Origin: Viola odorata
Taxonomy: Eukaryota > Streptophyta > Magnoliopsida > Malpighiales > Violaceae
DNA: 64,000 bases
Assembly (NCBI GenBank): GCA_963691705.1
Contig: OY829538.1
Span: forward strand, 34,058,836 to 34,122,835
Reading direction: 5' to 3'
Shown here: positions 44,702-55,258 of the stretch, piece after piece
How the letters are laid out: every line of letters begins with the position of its first letter
Position numbering within the stretch: position 1 is the stretch's first letter
The notes under the pieces: model-generated
The model's input: the letters and a program-made list of their open reading frames with translations, nothing else
The model's database searches: none
What the model was told of the DNA's origin: nothing
Program-made: the position numbers and the translations under genes

Positions 44702-45159
44702 TGATAAAGATATGATTCGATTATACCCGGGGTAGGAAGAATCTTGGCGATATTCACCTCTGAGGGGGTGGTCCTCGCCGCCGCTACACCTGCAAGGCGC
44801 CGGAGGGGGTCCCCGGCGCAAGTACTCCGACGATCAAGTCAGTATAAGTAGCGAAATATAAGGGGTATGTAGGAGTAGTAGTGAGAGAGAGTAGAGAGAG
44901 AGAGTCCTCCTCCTTTTCTACCTAGGAGGGGGTATTTATAGGATATTTGGTCGGGAGTGCTGTCTTGGGATGTCAATACTTATGGCGTACCGGGTGTGGG
45001 AATAAGCGCCATATCGTGTTGGATGGGCCCCCCCCCCGCTGACGTCGACCACCCCCCGGTAGCAGGACTAGCAAGAGGCCAGGCGGGCCCTACAGTAGCT
45101 GAAGATGACGCACCCCCTGCCCGGACTAAAATGCCCTGGGGGTATATCAATTGTTATCA
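44702..45159 (-). repeat. 5' LTR of the non-autonomous element
   Basis: Near-identical to 39384-39839. Most differences lie around the hairpin flank and a poly-C run near 45031. The adjoining PBS gives the orientation. Confidence 0.93.
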
Positions 45160-45164
45160 GTTGG

Positions 45165-47197
45165 TAAAATAGTTGTTAATCGCATTTGACTTGAACCCGA
45201 CCCAACTGAGTACTAATGCGTTTTGCATTGTCTATACTTTTCTAGCGTTATGTCGATTTAAAGAAATTGAGTCCCCTTCTATCGTAAAGAGGTAATAGCG
45301 ATAGCACCCCGTTATGATGATGATTCACTGAAACCATTTACTTGGAAACTCATGAATCTCGAGTCTTCTATTGCCGACTGGAAAGAAGGATTTTTTATTG
45401 TTGACCTACCTGATCCCTTGTGGAGGACCGGTTTTAACCATGAGATTAAGGATGGGGTTTCGAGCAGTAGAAAACCACTTTCTTCTCCGGAGGATGGCTG
45501 GCTACAAAAGCTGCTTCAACTGGAATTTAGTGTCGACACCCGTAAGGTGGCTAATGGGGTGGATGTTGAGAAGTGCAAAGTTGGTGAGTATTTGTCCCTC
45601 TTTCTTTACGTTTTTGGGAAGTACTAAAACTGACGTTTTTTCATGGATGTGCATTGCCTCCACCTGGTTGGGAGCCTGAATATATTAGGAGGAAAAAAAG
45701 AAGAGAATAGGCGAAAAGAGAGGAGGCCGCTGCCGTTGTTGCTGCTACTGCCACTGCCATACCTTCTGAAGGTGGGGACACTACCATTACTTTGGTTCCA
45801 CCACCTTCTCAAGATGCCGTTGTTGCCCTTGACACCGCTCAGGCGTCATCTTCACGAGTATGTGTCGTTAGAAGAAAAAAGAGAAGTAGAATCCCAAGCG
45901 GTACATGTTCTGTTCTCTCTCAGGGTACCGCCTCCTCAGAAGTTACTGCCACCGATTCAGTTCCTATGGGAATTCCTCTAGTTTCTTCATCCGCTCAGGT
46001 ATTTTTAACCGTTGCCCTTATTGCTCTCTTTTGTTCCCTTATCGTTCTCTTATTGCGCTTTTGTTCTTTTAGGAAGCCAGTACTGCTTCCACCCATTCCC
46101 TTCCTGACGAGAATATGTCTTTTGTGAATTATCTTGAGAGCCGTCAGAAGAAAGCTCGTCTTGCCTTTCAGAGCAGCCTGGTTGGTCAGACATCTTTTGG
46201 CGTTAATCCTTCTCCGAAAGTTTCCGTGGAAGGTGATGTGCCTCATGAATAGTCCCGAGGTGCTAACCTTAAAGGTGATCTTCAGGTCTTTGCTGAGTCT
46301 TCTCGGCTTCATTCTTCCTCTGCCGCTATGGGCTTCCATTCAGATGTGATGGGCCCTGATTTTGACGCATTTGCCGGGACTGGGTCTTTTGGGCATGATA
46401 TGGGAGGTTCCACTAACCACCCTCCTTCTCCACCTACCTTGTCTTTTGTTCCTATGTCTCCTCCTCCCGTTGAAAGGGGGAACGCTGTTCCCGATTTGGT
46501 AGTTGGTATGAGTACGTATACCTCTTCCGGGCCTGTCACTCATCAAGTTAACTTATGCGCCCTTAGGGAGGAAGCTTTCCAAATTTCAGAGACTGAAGGT
46601 GACGACCCTGCCCTTGCGTCTGCATCTTTTTTTGCGGCTCGTGTGATGTCACATCGAGGGGAAAGAGATGTATTTTTAGCCAAGAGTCACCAAAAGTACA
46701 TAAATCTCGTCCGTTCTCGGTTATTTTCTTTGTTTTGTCACCTTCATTATTTGCATGAGGGTAACGCAAGGATAGCAGTAGAGAGACAAAGAGAGATAGA
46801 TAGACTGACGAATGAGCGTCAAGGACTTCTAGATGCCGTGACCGCTGCCAAAAAGGAAACAGAGGCCGCTAGACTTGCCTTGGAGGCTGAGAAACAGAAT
46901 GGAATTGTTCTAAATACACGCCTTTCTGAAGTAGAGGCTAGGCTAGAGGTGGAAAGGCGAAGAAACGCTGAGTTGTCTACCAAGCTCAATCTTTCTGCCG
47001 ATAAATACCGTTGGTATCTGCGAGAGGGAGCGGGACTTATGATAGACGCTTTCATGCAGCATCATGGAGCAGATGCCCTTCAAATTGATGTGCTTACTCG
47101 GTACTATGAGGAGAAGTCCCCGTATGTGACTGACAAGAGCTTCCATAAGGAGAAGGCCGCCGACCAGGAAAGGAACAATTCGGTACCTCTTTCATAA
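45165..47197 (+). pseudogene. aORF4 of element D, 3' piece (Transposase_28-like with coiled coil)
   Basis: After a decayed stretch, exon 1 continues with DWKEGFFIVDLPDPLWRTGF and ends at 45583 (DVEKCKV). Intron 1 would start GTGAGT at 45584; its acceptor appears lost, because the homologous site reads CAT instead of CAG. Exon 2 (about 45655-45998) begins PPPGWEPEYIRRKKR and has a TAG near 45708. Intron 2 (45999-46072) has GTATTT and TTTTAG ends. Exon 3 (46073-47197) has SFVNYLESRQKKARLAFQ, a Pro-rich part, GPVTHQVNLCALREEAF, a long coiled coil (EAKLALEAE-type repeats) and AGLMIDAFMQHHGADALQID. One TAG lies near 46250. All exons align with element E. Confidence 0.75.
45999..46072 (+). other. 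Intron 2 of aORF4, element D
   Basis: 74 bp, T-rich, GT at 45999 and AG at 46071-46072, phase 0. Removing it joins SSAQ to EASTASTHS in frame. Element E has an intron at the same codon. Confidence 0.7.
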
Positions 47198-47965
47198 GTG
47201 ATATGTTTCAATCTTTTGCTTTTTGGTATTAGAACACTTTTGCCTATCCTTAGAGGATATTTGTAAAATCGACAACGTTGGGTTTGCCTTAAACAGTTGT
47301 AGCTTTTTATTCAGAATTTCGTTCATGAATCTTGTTCCGCGATGTTTCTGCCATAGTACAGTTAGTAAGCATTGTTAAAATCGGAATGGTATAATCATCA
47401 TACCTCGTGTGGTAAATTAACCGTGGCGTTAGTAATGTAGCTTAATGGTAACACATCACACACGGATTGTTAAGGTATTTCCGCTCTTGGAGATATGCGA
47501 ATTCAGTAAGATAATATCCCTTCGGAGGTCTGTCGCTGAGGAGATTATTCTAGTGGACAAGTCGTTATGCTGTCCATAGCTTTGCCACAATGGATAATTA
47601 TCACAATGAACGAGCTTCTTTCACAAACCATGATAATTTGGTTTCTGAGATAGGACTCTCTGTAACATCTTTCTTCACGTTTCTCTTTGCCGATTCCTAG
47701 GAAATAATTTCCGCATGTCATATAGCTAACGTTGCTTCATCATCTTCCCTTTGGTGATGTCCTGAAAGATAAACTAACGCCATCTCTGTTGCGTTGTGCA
47801 AGCGGTAGGTTGACGCCGCCCTTTGCTGTTAAGGGGATCACTTAGCTCTACTAAATCTGGTCTTCCCAGGGCATTACTTTTGCAATAGAGATATCTTTCC
47901 AGCTCTACTTTGCCAGGTATTTATCGTCCGGTTACTGGCTGGGGTATCTCTTGTTATTTCAAATG
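47198..47965. other. Non-coding DNA between aORF4 and the repeat block
   Basis: No ORF of interest. It lies between the end of aORF4 (plus) and the integrase end (minus), so it holds the convergent 3' ends of two transcription directions. Confidence 0.5.
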
Positions 47966-48490
47966 TCCACGGTCGGCCTAGAGCGTGCCTCGTCTTAGTG
48001 AGCCGTCTGATCAGGATCGGCCATCACAAGGATAGGATTTTCACTTCCAGGCATTGAAACCTCACATCCCTAGAGCGTGCCTCGTCTTAGTGAGTTGTCT
48101 GTGTTAGCATAGTCATCACAAGGATAGGATTTTCACTACTAGGATGGAGTTACTACCTCCCTAGGGTGTGCCTCGTCTTAGTGATCCATCTGCGTGAGAA
48201 CGGTTGTCACAAGGATAGGATTTTCACTCCTAGGGACGTCGGGGCCTGCCTCGTCTTAGTGGGCCGTCTGTGTTAGCACAGTTGCCACAAGGATAGGATT
48301 TTCACTCCCGGGGGTGTCGGGGCGTGCCTCGTCTTAGTGGGTCGTCTGTGTTAGCATGGTTACCACAAGGATAGGATTTTCACTCCCGACACTAAAAATT
48401 ATACCAGGGCTTGCCTCGTCTTAGTGAGTCGTCTGATCAGGATCGACCATCACAAGGATAGGATTTTCACTCCTGGCATTCTTCGTTATC
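47966..48490. repeat. ~78-93-bp repeat block between pol and aORF4
   Basis: Six units with TGCCTCGTCTTAGTGAGCCG and CACAAGGATAGGATTTTCAC. Spacing alternates between about 78 and 92 bp. The same words appear at 63.7-64.0 kb in element E at the equivalent place, so the block is a stable part of the family. Confidence 0.85.
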
Positions 48491-48689
48491 TGCATGCTAT
48501 CAGTCAAAGAATGCATGGGAAATATTCTTGATTCATTCGTCAAAGCATGCTAATATTACCAAATAGAGGGAAAATCAGCTTCTAGCATGATATAATTTCA
48601 AGCGAGCTATGTTCCAAGAATTTTGTAAGAGGCTACCGTCAAGTGTTTCTAAATGATATGCTCACTTTCCGATAACACAAGTAACACGA

Positions 48690-49671
48690 TATGGGTCGTC
48701 CCAGTTTAGACTGAGCTTCCCCATGCGTTGTCCAGCCGCTCGTTTGTCCCTGAGCACTAAATCTCCTATTTTGAGCAGTCATTCTCTGACTTGTCTATTG
48801 TGATATCATGGCATTTTTCTCTTGTAATGCAGAGTTTTCAAAAGAGTTTCCTCTTGCAACTCTGGTAACGCATCAAGGTTAGCGCGTAACCTTTCTTTAT
48901 TTATTTTCGCTTTGGAATATGCCAGCCTCATCCTTAAGGTGCCAATTTCTACTAGCGTAACGACCTCTATGCCGAAAGCTAACGCGGAAGGGGTTTCTCC
49001 TATGCTGGTTTTGACGGTCATACGATAGGCCCACATCACATAAGGTAGTCCGTCTGCCCATTTCCTTTTAGAACCTTCCAGGTTCTTTTTGATGCCGCTG
49101 AGAATACTGCGATTGGTCACTTCCATCTGAAATTCCACGCACTGATCTTTAAAAAATTTACTCGTGAATTGTGTTCCGTTATCGCTGACTAATATGGAGG
49201 TACACCGAATCGCATTATGACTTGATATTTGAAGAAACGCCAGATTTTCTCCGTAGTGATGTTAGCTACCGCTTCTACTTCTGCCCATTTTGTGAAGTAG
49301 TCCACCGCCACGACCACAAACTTTAGCTGAGATCTGGCTTTTGGAAAAGGGCCTAAAATATCAATTCCCTATTTAGCAAACGTGCAAGGAGCGACTATCT
49401 CAGAAATTTCCACGGCAGGTTTTCGGGGAATCTTAGCAAATTCTTGACATTTCTGACAGGTTCGTATGAAGGTATGGCAGTCCCTACGAATGGTGGGCTA
49501 ATAGAATCCCGATCAGAAAACTTGCGCGGTCATAGTATTACCAGACACGTGCATGCCGCATATTCTTTCGTGGATTTCTTGCAAAGTGTGGAGGCCTTCC
49601 TGCTCTGTTATGCACTTTGCGGCTGGATAAGAGAAGCATCTCCGAATCAGTTCCCCGTTGTAGTATGTGCA
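48690..49671 (-). pseudogene. pol: Integrase of element D
   Basis: The minus strand shows the zinc-binding region (HVSGNTMTAQVF, RTCQKCQEFAK), the core start IDILGPFPKARSQLKFVVVA with the first catalytic Asp, then DYFTKWAEVEAVA. The C-terminal half is open at 48806-49138: NRSILSGIKKNLEGSKRKWA, DGLPYVMWAYRMTVKTSIGE and TPSALAFGIE, which includes the region of the catalytic Glu. Multiple stops and frame changes separate these pieces. The C-terminal RDKRAAGQRMGKLSLNWDDP-like stretch can be read near 48690-48760. It is a dead Ty3/gypsy integrase whose 3' end faces aORF4. Confidence 0.8.
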
Positions 49672-50638
49672 TCATGCCGCTTGTTTCAAGACTTTTCTCT
49701 TCTTAGCATTATCTGCTGGCAACTCGTCGTTCTTTAAATATTTTATTACGGGGATTCTCCAATCATTTTCGACTTCTTCAACGCAAAGCGATACTTGTTC
49801 TTCCATGAAAGAAGGTACGGATATCTCTCCGTAGTACACGCCCTTAGGTATGGAGGCTTCCGGGTTGGCTGCCATTTTGGCAAGATTGTCAGCCTCAGCA
49901 TTATCCTCTCGAGGGATATGCTCAAAGCTGACTTGCATGCCCTTTTTATGTATTTCTATCAGCTCGCGTTTCACTTTAGAGAGGTATTGAATCATGATGG
50001 GTTCTCTGGCTTGGGAGTTTCCCAAGACTTGGTCTATTATCAGTTTGGAATCTCCACATATCTTTAGTTGCAAATCGCACGTCATTAGGGTATCGTGTGT
50101 GGCTTCGGTAGAGAAACTCTTACCTATTGGACAATGGTTGCAAAATTCTGATAGCGTACCGTCTTTGTATGTCATTCAGCCCAATCATGAAGATTCCTGC
50201 TCCAGCTAGCTCTTGATTCTTGGCCCCATCCACGTGGATAACCCACAAGTTTGTGTATGTTTCCGAGGACGAAAGGTCCATGTCATTTGTTTCCTCCTCT
50301 GGTAAGTCTGTTGATTGATCTTGTGTGAATGTGCATTCTGCTATGAAATCTGCTAGCACTTGAGCTTTTATGGACGGTCTGGCCTTATACTGTAATCCGT
50401 ATTGTTCCAGTTCAATTGCCTAGATTAGCATCCTTCCTGAAGACTCGGGTTTTCTGAAAATCTTTCTCAAAGGTTGATCCTTAAGTACTATGACAGGGTG
50501 GGCTTGGAAGTACCGATCCATCTTCCGCGTTGCCTGTACTAGTACAAACGCTATTTTCTCAATGCGAACATACCGTAACTCGGTGTCTTTCAGTACATGG
50601 CTGACGAAGAATACAGGGCGATGAATATGCCTATCGCT
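49672..50638 (-). pseudogene. pol: RNase H and additional RNase H (aRH) of element D
   Basis: Directly after RT, the minus strand shows a connection/RNase H-like stretch (HPVIVLKDQPLRKIF, then AIELEQYGLQYKARPSIKAQ). A second, archaeal-type RNase H follows: LADFIAECTF, LWVIHVDGAKNQELAGAGIF, LQLKICGDSKLIIDQVLG and EHIPREDNAEADNLAKMA. A second RNase H is the known hallmark of the Tat group, and is the main reason for the assignment. The catalytic Asp of the first motif (HVDGA) and of CGDSKL are present. Several stops and one frameshift (near 50150) break it. Confidence 0.82.
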
Positions 50639-51840
50639 TCATACGAGGACAGCGCTGACCACCTCGTCAGCGACGCCCAGATACAAATACAAGGTATCAC
50701 CTAGTTCGGGTCTTGTCAACACCAGATCAGATGAAAGGTAGGCTTTTAGGCCAGAAAATGCTTCCTCAAATTCTTCTGTCCATCCATAAGGGGCTTTCTT
50801 GCGAATAACCTTGAAGAAAGGTAAACATCTTTCACCTTGCTTAGAAATAAACCGTCCTAGAGCGATGATGCGTCCTGTGAGCTTCTGCACTTCTTTGACG
50901 GTTCGAGGAGATATCATATCCTGGATAGCCTTTACTTTCGAAGGGTTAGGTTGGATTCCTTTCTGACTGACCATGTAGCCTAAGAATTTGCTTGTTTGGA
51001 ACGTAAACATGCATTTACGGGGGTTCAACTTCATCTTGTATTCTTTCATCACACTGAAGACTTCTTCCAAGTCAACTAAGTGGTCCTTGAAGCTTCGACT
51101 TTTGACTAATATATCATCCACGTAGTCCTCTACGTTCTTTCCAATCTGCCTCTCAAAGACTTTGTTTGCCATGTGCTAGAAGGTTGCTCCAGTGTTTTTC
51201 AATCCGAACGGCATTGCCGTATAGCAATAAGTAGCCTTCGGAGTGATGAAGGCAGTTTTTTCTTCATCTTCAATGGCCATGGGGATTTGGTGGTATCCAG
51301 AATTGGCATCTAATGAGCTCAGGTAGGCATACCTAGCAATTTTATCAACCAATTGGTCGATTCGGGGAAGAGGGTAGCAATCTTTGGGACAAGCGTCATT
51401 CAGGTCAGTAAAATCAATACACATGTGCCAATCTCCATTAGGTTTTAGAACTAGGATGGGGTTAGCCAACCACGTCGGTACTGAACTGCTCGGATGAAAC
51501 CGGCATCCATGAGTTTTGATATTTCTGTCTCAATGGCTAGCACTTTTTCAGTAGAGAAAGCTCACCATTTTTGCTAAACAGGCTTAGCGTTAGGGTCGAT
51601 GTTTAGTCGATGTTCCGTAACTTCTCGCGAAATTCTAGGCATATTCGCGGGCTTCCACGCGAATTCTCCCTTTCACTTGTTTAATAATCAGGCTAACTGC
51701 GCGCTCTCCTCTGGGCTTAACTTTTCGCTGACCAGGAAGTTTGCTTCCTCGACTCCGCTAACGGGAACTGGCACCATCTTATCCACCGGTTGGGTGCGTT
51801 TTTCCTCTTTTTCCTCGAAGGGATCATCCGCTACGCATAC
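50639..51840 (-). pseudogene. pol: Reverse transcriptase of element D
   Basis: Order on the minus strand: a pre-RT linker (LSPEESAQLA, FAWKPANMPRI, HRLNIDPNAKPV), then MDAGFIRAVQY, a frameshift near 51475, NPILVLKPNGDWHMCIDFTD, LNDACPKDCYPLPRIDQLVD, EKTAFITPKATYCYTAMPFG, an in-frame TAG at 51173-51175, and the catalytic YVDD (51113-51124). The thumb and connection follow (KFLGYMVSQKGIQPNPSKVK). Apart from the stops the fingers and palm are well kept, so decay is moderate. The TAG sits where the family has Gln. Confidence 0.88.
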
Positions 51841-52330
51841 CTAACGGTCACAGCTCTTCTGGGTCATGAGCAAATAGCATTCGGCGGTTATCTTCTGGTC
51901 GCCTTTATTTGACACTACTCCATCCCAGGAGGGATATTTCATCTTTAAGTACTTTTGAGATATTGCTGCCCCGAAGCGGTTGAGGAACGGCCGCCCGAGT
52001 GTAGCGTTATAGGGCAGTATCAGGTCTACATCCAAGAACAATAACTCCTCCGACCATTTGGACATATCCTCTCTAAAGTATACTGGTAGCGATGTGACTC
52101 CCATCTACTCCGATTATTGGTTTTTTGCAAGGCGTTAACTCGCTGCTAGGACGCTTCATGAGATTGTACACCTCTAGTGAGAACTGGTTTACCGTGCTTC
52201 CGTTATCAATAAGGGTTCTCCTAACTCCATGATTGCCAATGACGGGTGTAACCACTAATGCGTCGTTGTGTGGGAAAATAACTCCTTTCTCATCTTCCTC
52301 CGAGAAAGATAATACCATCCGGTCCAAAGC
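51841..52330 (-). pseudogene. pol: Protease of element D
   Basis: The active-site segment reads RTLIDNGSTVNQFSLEVY, with the Asp-Xaa-Gly-Ser form normal for Tat proteases. A frameshift near 52090 follows. The flap and C-terminal segment continue in the second frame: LFLDVDLILPYNATLGRPFL, NRFGAAISQKYLKMKYPSW. It is contiguous with gag. Confidence 0.8.
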
Positions 52331-53856
52331 ACTTATCGCTTCACTTTTTACCAACGTGCTCTCTCGTTTACGCTTCTCTCCCGGGCTGGGCGTTAGCTGC
52401 ACGGATTCATCAAGATATGACGTTCCACCTGCGATAATATTGATCATGGGAACGTCGTCGTCGTGAACTGTTAGCGTCTCTCTCATTCTCCCACCAGGGA
52501 TATCATTGCTTCCCGGGGGATGCGGGGGTGCTTGTTTGCTTTCCGGCATTTTACCTACCGAGTTGCTTCTAGCTTCTTCCCTCATTTTAGTGGCGAACTC
52601 TCTGAGGTAGCCTTCTTCAACCAAACGCTCTATCACTAGCTTTAATTCTCTGCATACATCTATAGAGTGCCCTTTTACTTTGTGGAACTTACAAAAGGCA
52701 TTTTCCCTTCCTCCCATGGGTACTCCTAGTTTCACAAGAGTCGGATAACGGATGGGTAGGTTCCGTTGCTGGACAATTGCTAAAATTTCCACTCTTGGAA
52801 GTATGGGGGAAGGAAGGTCAGGGTCGTATATTTGGCCCTTTGGTGGATCCACTTGTCTTCTGGTAGGATAATTGCCAGGTCTCCCTTTTGAAAAATTGCC
52901 CCTCTACCGATTTGAGACCGTAGGGATGTGATCTTTTCGCTAGCCATAGTCATCGCTTGGGCGGGTATCTAGAGTTGCGTTGGTATGAGCGTTAGGAGTG
53001 GGATGTGTGTCTTGGGGCACGTTATGAATTCTCTCAATATTTTCCTCCTCCTCAATCCTCGCATAATTATGAGCTTTCAGTCTCAGCGCGTCTAAAGTCG
53101 GTGGGGGGTCCACCATTAATGTGTCTCGTAACTTCCCATAACAACAATTGCGCTTTAAGGATTCCACAGCAAAATTGATGGTAACACCTGGTGTTAATGA
53201 CATTTCAAGATCAAAGCAGCCAAGGAAATCCTTCAAGGATTCCTGCGGTTTTTGATGGATATCGAATAATGCTGCCGCAGATTTCTTGATAAGGACAACC
53301 ATGCTAAATAGGCTCCGGAACTTAGTTTCCAACTGAGAAAAACTATCAATAGACCCTGCTGGGAGTCCCTCAAACCAGAGACACTCTACACCCGACAGTG
53401 TCATGACAAAGATCTGACATAACGCCGCATCACTATGGGTTTGAAACTGTACAAAATCTTTCACCTTATTGAGGTGGGAGATAGGATCCTTTGTGCCATC
53501 ATACGATTCTGCGGGAAGTTTTATGTGTCGGCTGACCCTGTGATGTCTTATGCGGTAGCTGAACGGGTGACCAGCGTTATCATCTAGAACGCTACGAGGT
53601 CGACGGGGAGGAGAGACTTCTCCATGGTGCCTTTGGTCTCGTGGGTCATACTCGCGATGCCGCTTGGGAGACCGACTGCGACTCCTGGGTGTTCGGGTTC
53701 GATGTCTTCTGCTACTCGACCTCTCACTGTGTCTAGGAGATGGGTCTCTGAATGTCTCTTCTTGCCTGTCATCCCAATGATCTCTGTACTCGTCATGCCC
53801 TCATTCCCCTTCGGAAATAGGGATTTCTCTCATGTACTGCGCAGAAGGTTCGATGT
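52331..53856 (-). pseudogene. gag: gag of element D, truncated at its 5' end by element E
   Basis: The single frame starts at 53856, directly at the LTR of element E (EPSAQYMREIPISEGE), and passes a TGA. It then enters an Arg/Ser-rich stretch (PSPRHSERSSSRRHRTRTPR). The gag domain follows: IKLPAESYDGTKDPISHLNK, IFVMTLSGVECLWFEGLPAG and SFSQLETKFRSLF. Stops TAG at 52940-52942 and 52904-52906 precede the C-terminal part, with the knuckle-like FCKFHKVKGHSIDVC and REFATKMREEARSN. The gag N-terminus and start codon are missing. Confidence 0.82.
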
Positions 53857-54414
53857 TGTTAAGATTCTATCTCTTATGCGATCGGGGTGTTGACTTCCAT
53901 TGGTCGAAGTTGCTGTAGTTGCCGTCGAACTCACCTGCAAGGCGCCGGAGGGGGGCTCCGGCGTAGACACTCCGATGTTTAAGTCAGTAAGTGGTTAAAA
54001 ATAGCAGCGGTTCTAGTAAGTGAATTCTGGCTTACTTGATGTTTTTCATTAAGGGGTATTTGTAGGCCACTAGAGGCGATAGCTGGACGTAAGGGCGATA
54101 TCCAGGTGAGACGTCGCTCCTGATGACATCACGGGCGATACCTGAGGTAACGTCAAGGTTGATGTCTCCGAGGAGTGTACCAGGGGCAATACCTACGATG
54201 ATGTCGGGGGCGATAGCTCTATAGGTCCCTGGGATGGGATGATACCGTGCGTTAAAAGATGCATGAGACCTCCCCCCCGCTGATGTCGACCATCCCAGTA
54301 AACGCTTCAAGGTCTGGTAGCGATAACTTAGATGTCCGATAAGGCTCGTGGGACTCCCTCTTCGGCAGGGGTCATAATTACAGAAATGCCTTAGGATTGC
54401 CTTAATGGTTATCA
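53857..54414 (-). repeat. 3' LTR of element E (LTR E)
   Basis: TGTTAAGATTC to GTTATCA. Contains the hairpin (53943-53963, arms perfectly paired), the CTGATGTCGACCATCCCA block, and a degraded minus-strand TATA (CTACAAATA). The gag frame of element D ends exactly at its left boundary, which supports that boundary. Confidence 0.78.
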
Positions 54415-55200
54415 TAAGCCCAACTGAAAACGAGCCCGACTGTTTACCAAGGGCTGTCATTTCCTGTCCATGTCTGGAATCTTAGGTGAGGGTCCTGCCC
54501 TCATAGGGTATCAAGGAACCAGCGAGAGACGCCACTATCCCGCTTGTAGCCGTTAGGGCGTTGCTTTCTCCTAGCGATATTATTCTGCCTGATCCATCAG
54601 TAGGGGTTAGAAGGCTGTAAGTTTGTTCGTGCCGTAGGAGAGCTACTGACGGGCCACTTTCGACACTGCCGCGGATTGCGACCAGGTCATACCATAGGCT
54701 TGCATACGTTCCGGGTCCATCAATCCTTTTGGGTGAACTGCAAACACATAGAGGAGATAGGTATCCATGGAGAAATTAACAGACTTTGTACTTACATGGA
54801 TTTTGAGATAACGCGGGCTCTGTCTTTCCTTTTCGCTTAAGGAAACAGTGATATTGACGCGGTTTTATGCCATCAGTCTGCCTACAATTTGCGCGGCTTT
54901 ATACCACTAGATACCTGCGATATCGACGAGGCTTTACACTGCTAGGAGCTACCTACGACATCGACGCGGCCTTATACTGTGGATACCGACAACCGTATGG
55001 CTTTTACGTCATGGCCACCCGTAATATCGTGCCTTTTGGTGTTTTTCAGGATTCTATCTCGTACCCCTTCGAATATCTGCATCGTTGGTAGTATACGAAC
55101 GTCGACCTTCGTTTCCGTTTCAGGTCCATCGGCCTTCGAGGGTAACGGGATGGCTCGTCTTTTAAGGACCTCTTTTTTTCCCAAGGCCCTTTTCTCGGAG
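54415..55200. other. 3' internal region of element E with ~60-bp repeats
   Basis: Begins with the conserved 41-bp sequence (54415-54455). Units with TTGACGCGGTTTTATGCC and CTACCTACGACATCGACGCG occur at 54850-55035, like those at 41020-41222. No gene. The upstream part of the aORF1 promoter should lie here. Confidence 0.65.
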
Positions 55201-55210
55201 CCTATAAATC
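55201..55210 (+). promoter_or_regulatory. TATA box of aORF1, element E
   Basis: CCTATAAATC lies 58 bp before the start codon, matching the element D position. Confidence 0.65.
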
Positions 55211-55258
55211 AGGGGGCTTTCTCCACCCACGCTCTCCTCATCTTTGGCAATTCGCATC

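Larger units (their letters stand above)
39384..45159 (-). mobile_element. Non-autonomous Tat-type element full of tandem repeats, TSD GTTGG
   Basis: LTRs of 456 and 458 bp (39384-39839, 44702-45159), PBS on the minus strand at 44682-44699, and target duplication GTTGG at 39379-39383 and 45160-45164. It has no gag, pol or accessory gene. The interior holds the conserved 3' sequence, a 26-bp array, a ~60-bp repeat block like that of element E, the large 18-bp array and a leader. LTR, PBS and 3' sequence show it belongs to the same lineage as elements D and E, which could supply proteins in trans. It interrupts aORF4 of element D. The two LTRs differ at only a handful of positions. Confidence 0.95.
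29192..53856 (-). mobile_element. Retand/Grande-like Tat retrotransposon (element D), 3' part, with nested insertions
   Basis: Read on the minus strand: truncated gag (53856 downward), protease, RT, RNase H plus a second RNase H, integrase (to about 48.69 kb), a repeat block, four genes on the opposite strand, and the 3' LTR (29192-29890). The extra RNase H marks the Tat group. Its gag is cut at 53856 by the LTR of element E, so its gag start, leader and 5' LTR are outside the window. It holds two further insertions with target duplications (30003-34620 and 39384-45159). Without them the visible part is about 14.3 kb. All its genes are damaged. Confidence 0.8.

Noticed and set aside
46328..47197. 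aORF4 3' exon of element D taken as a free-standing gene
   Set aside because: The frame continues upstream to an intron acceptor at 46072 with only one TAG between; homology with element E shows it is an exon.
53857..54414. LTR E as the 5' LTR of element D
   Set aside because: No PBS lies between it and gag, the gag frame stops exactly at its edge, and it is followed on the right by the sequence typical of a 3' LTR. Insertion of a second element explains this better.
54032..54460. 142-codon minus-strand ORF
   Set aside because: Covers LTR E; a non-coding LTR sequence with chance open frame.
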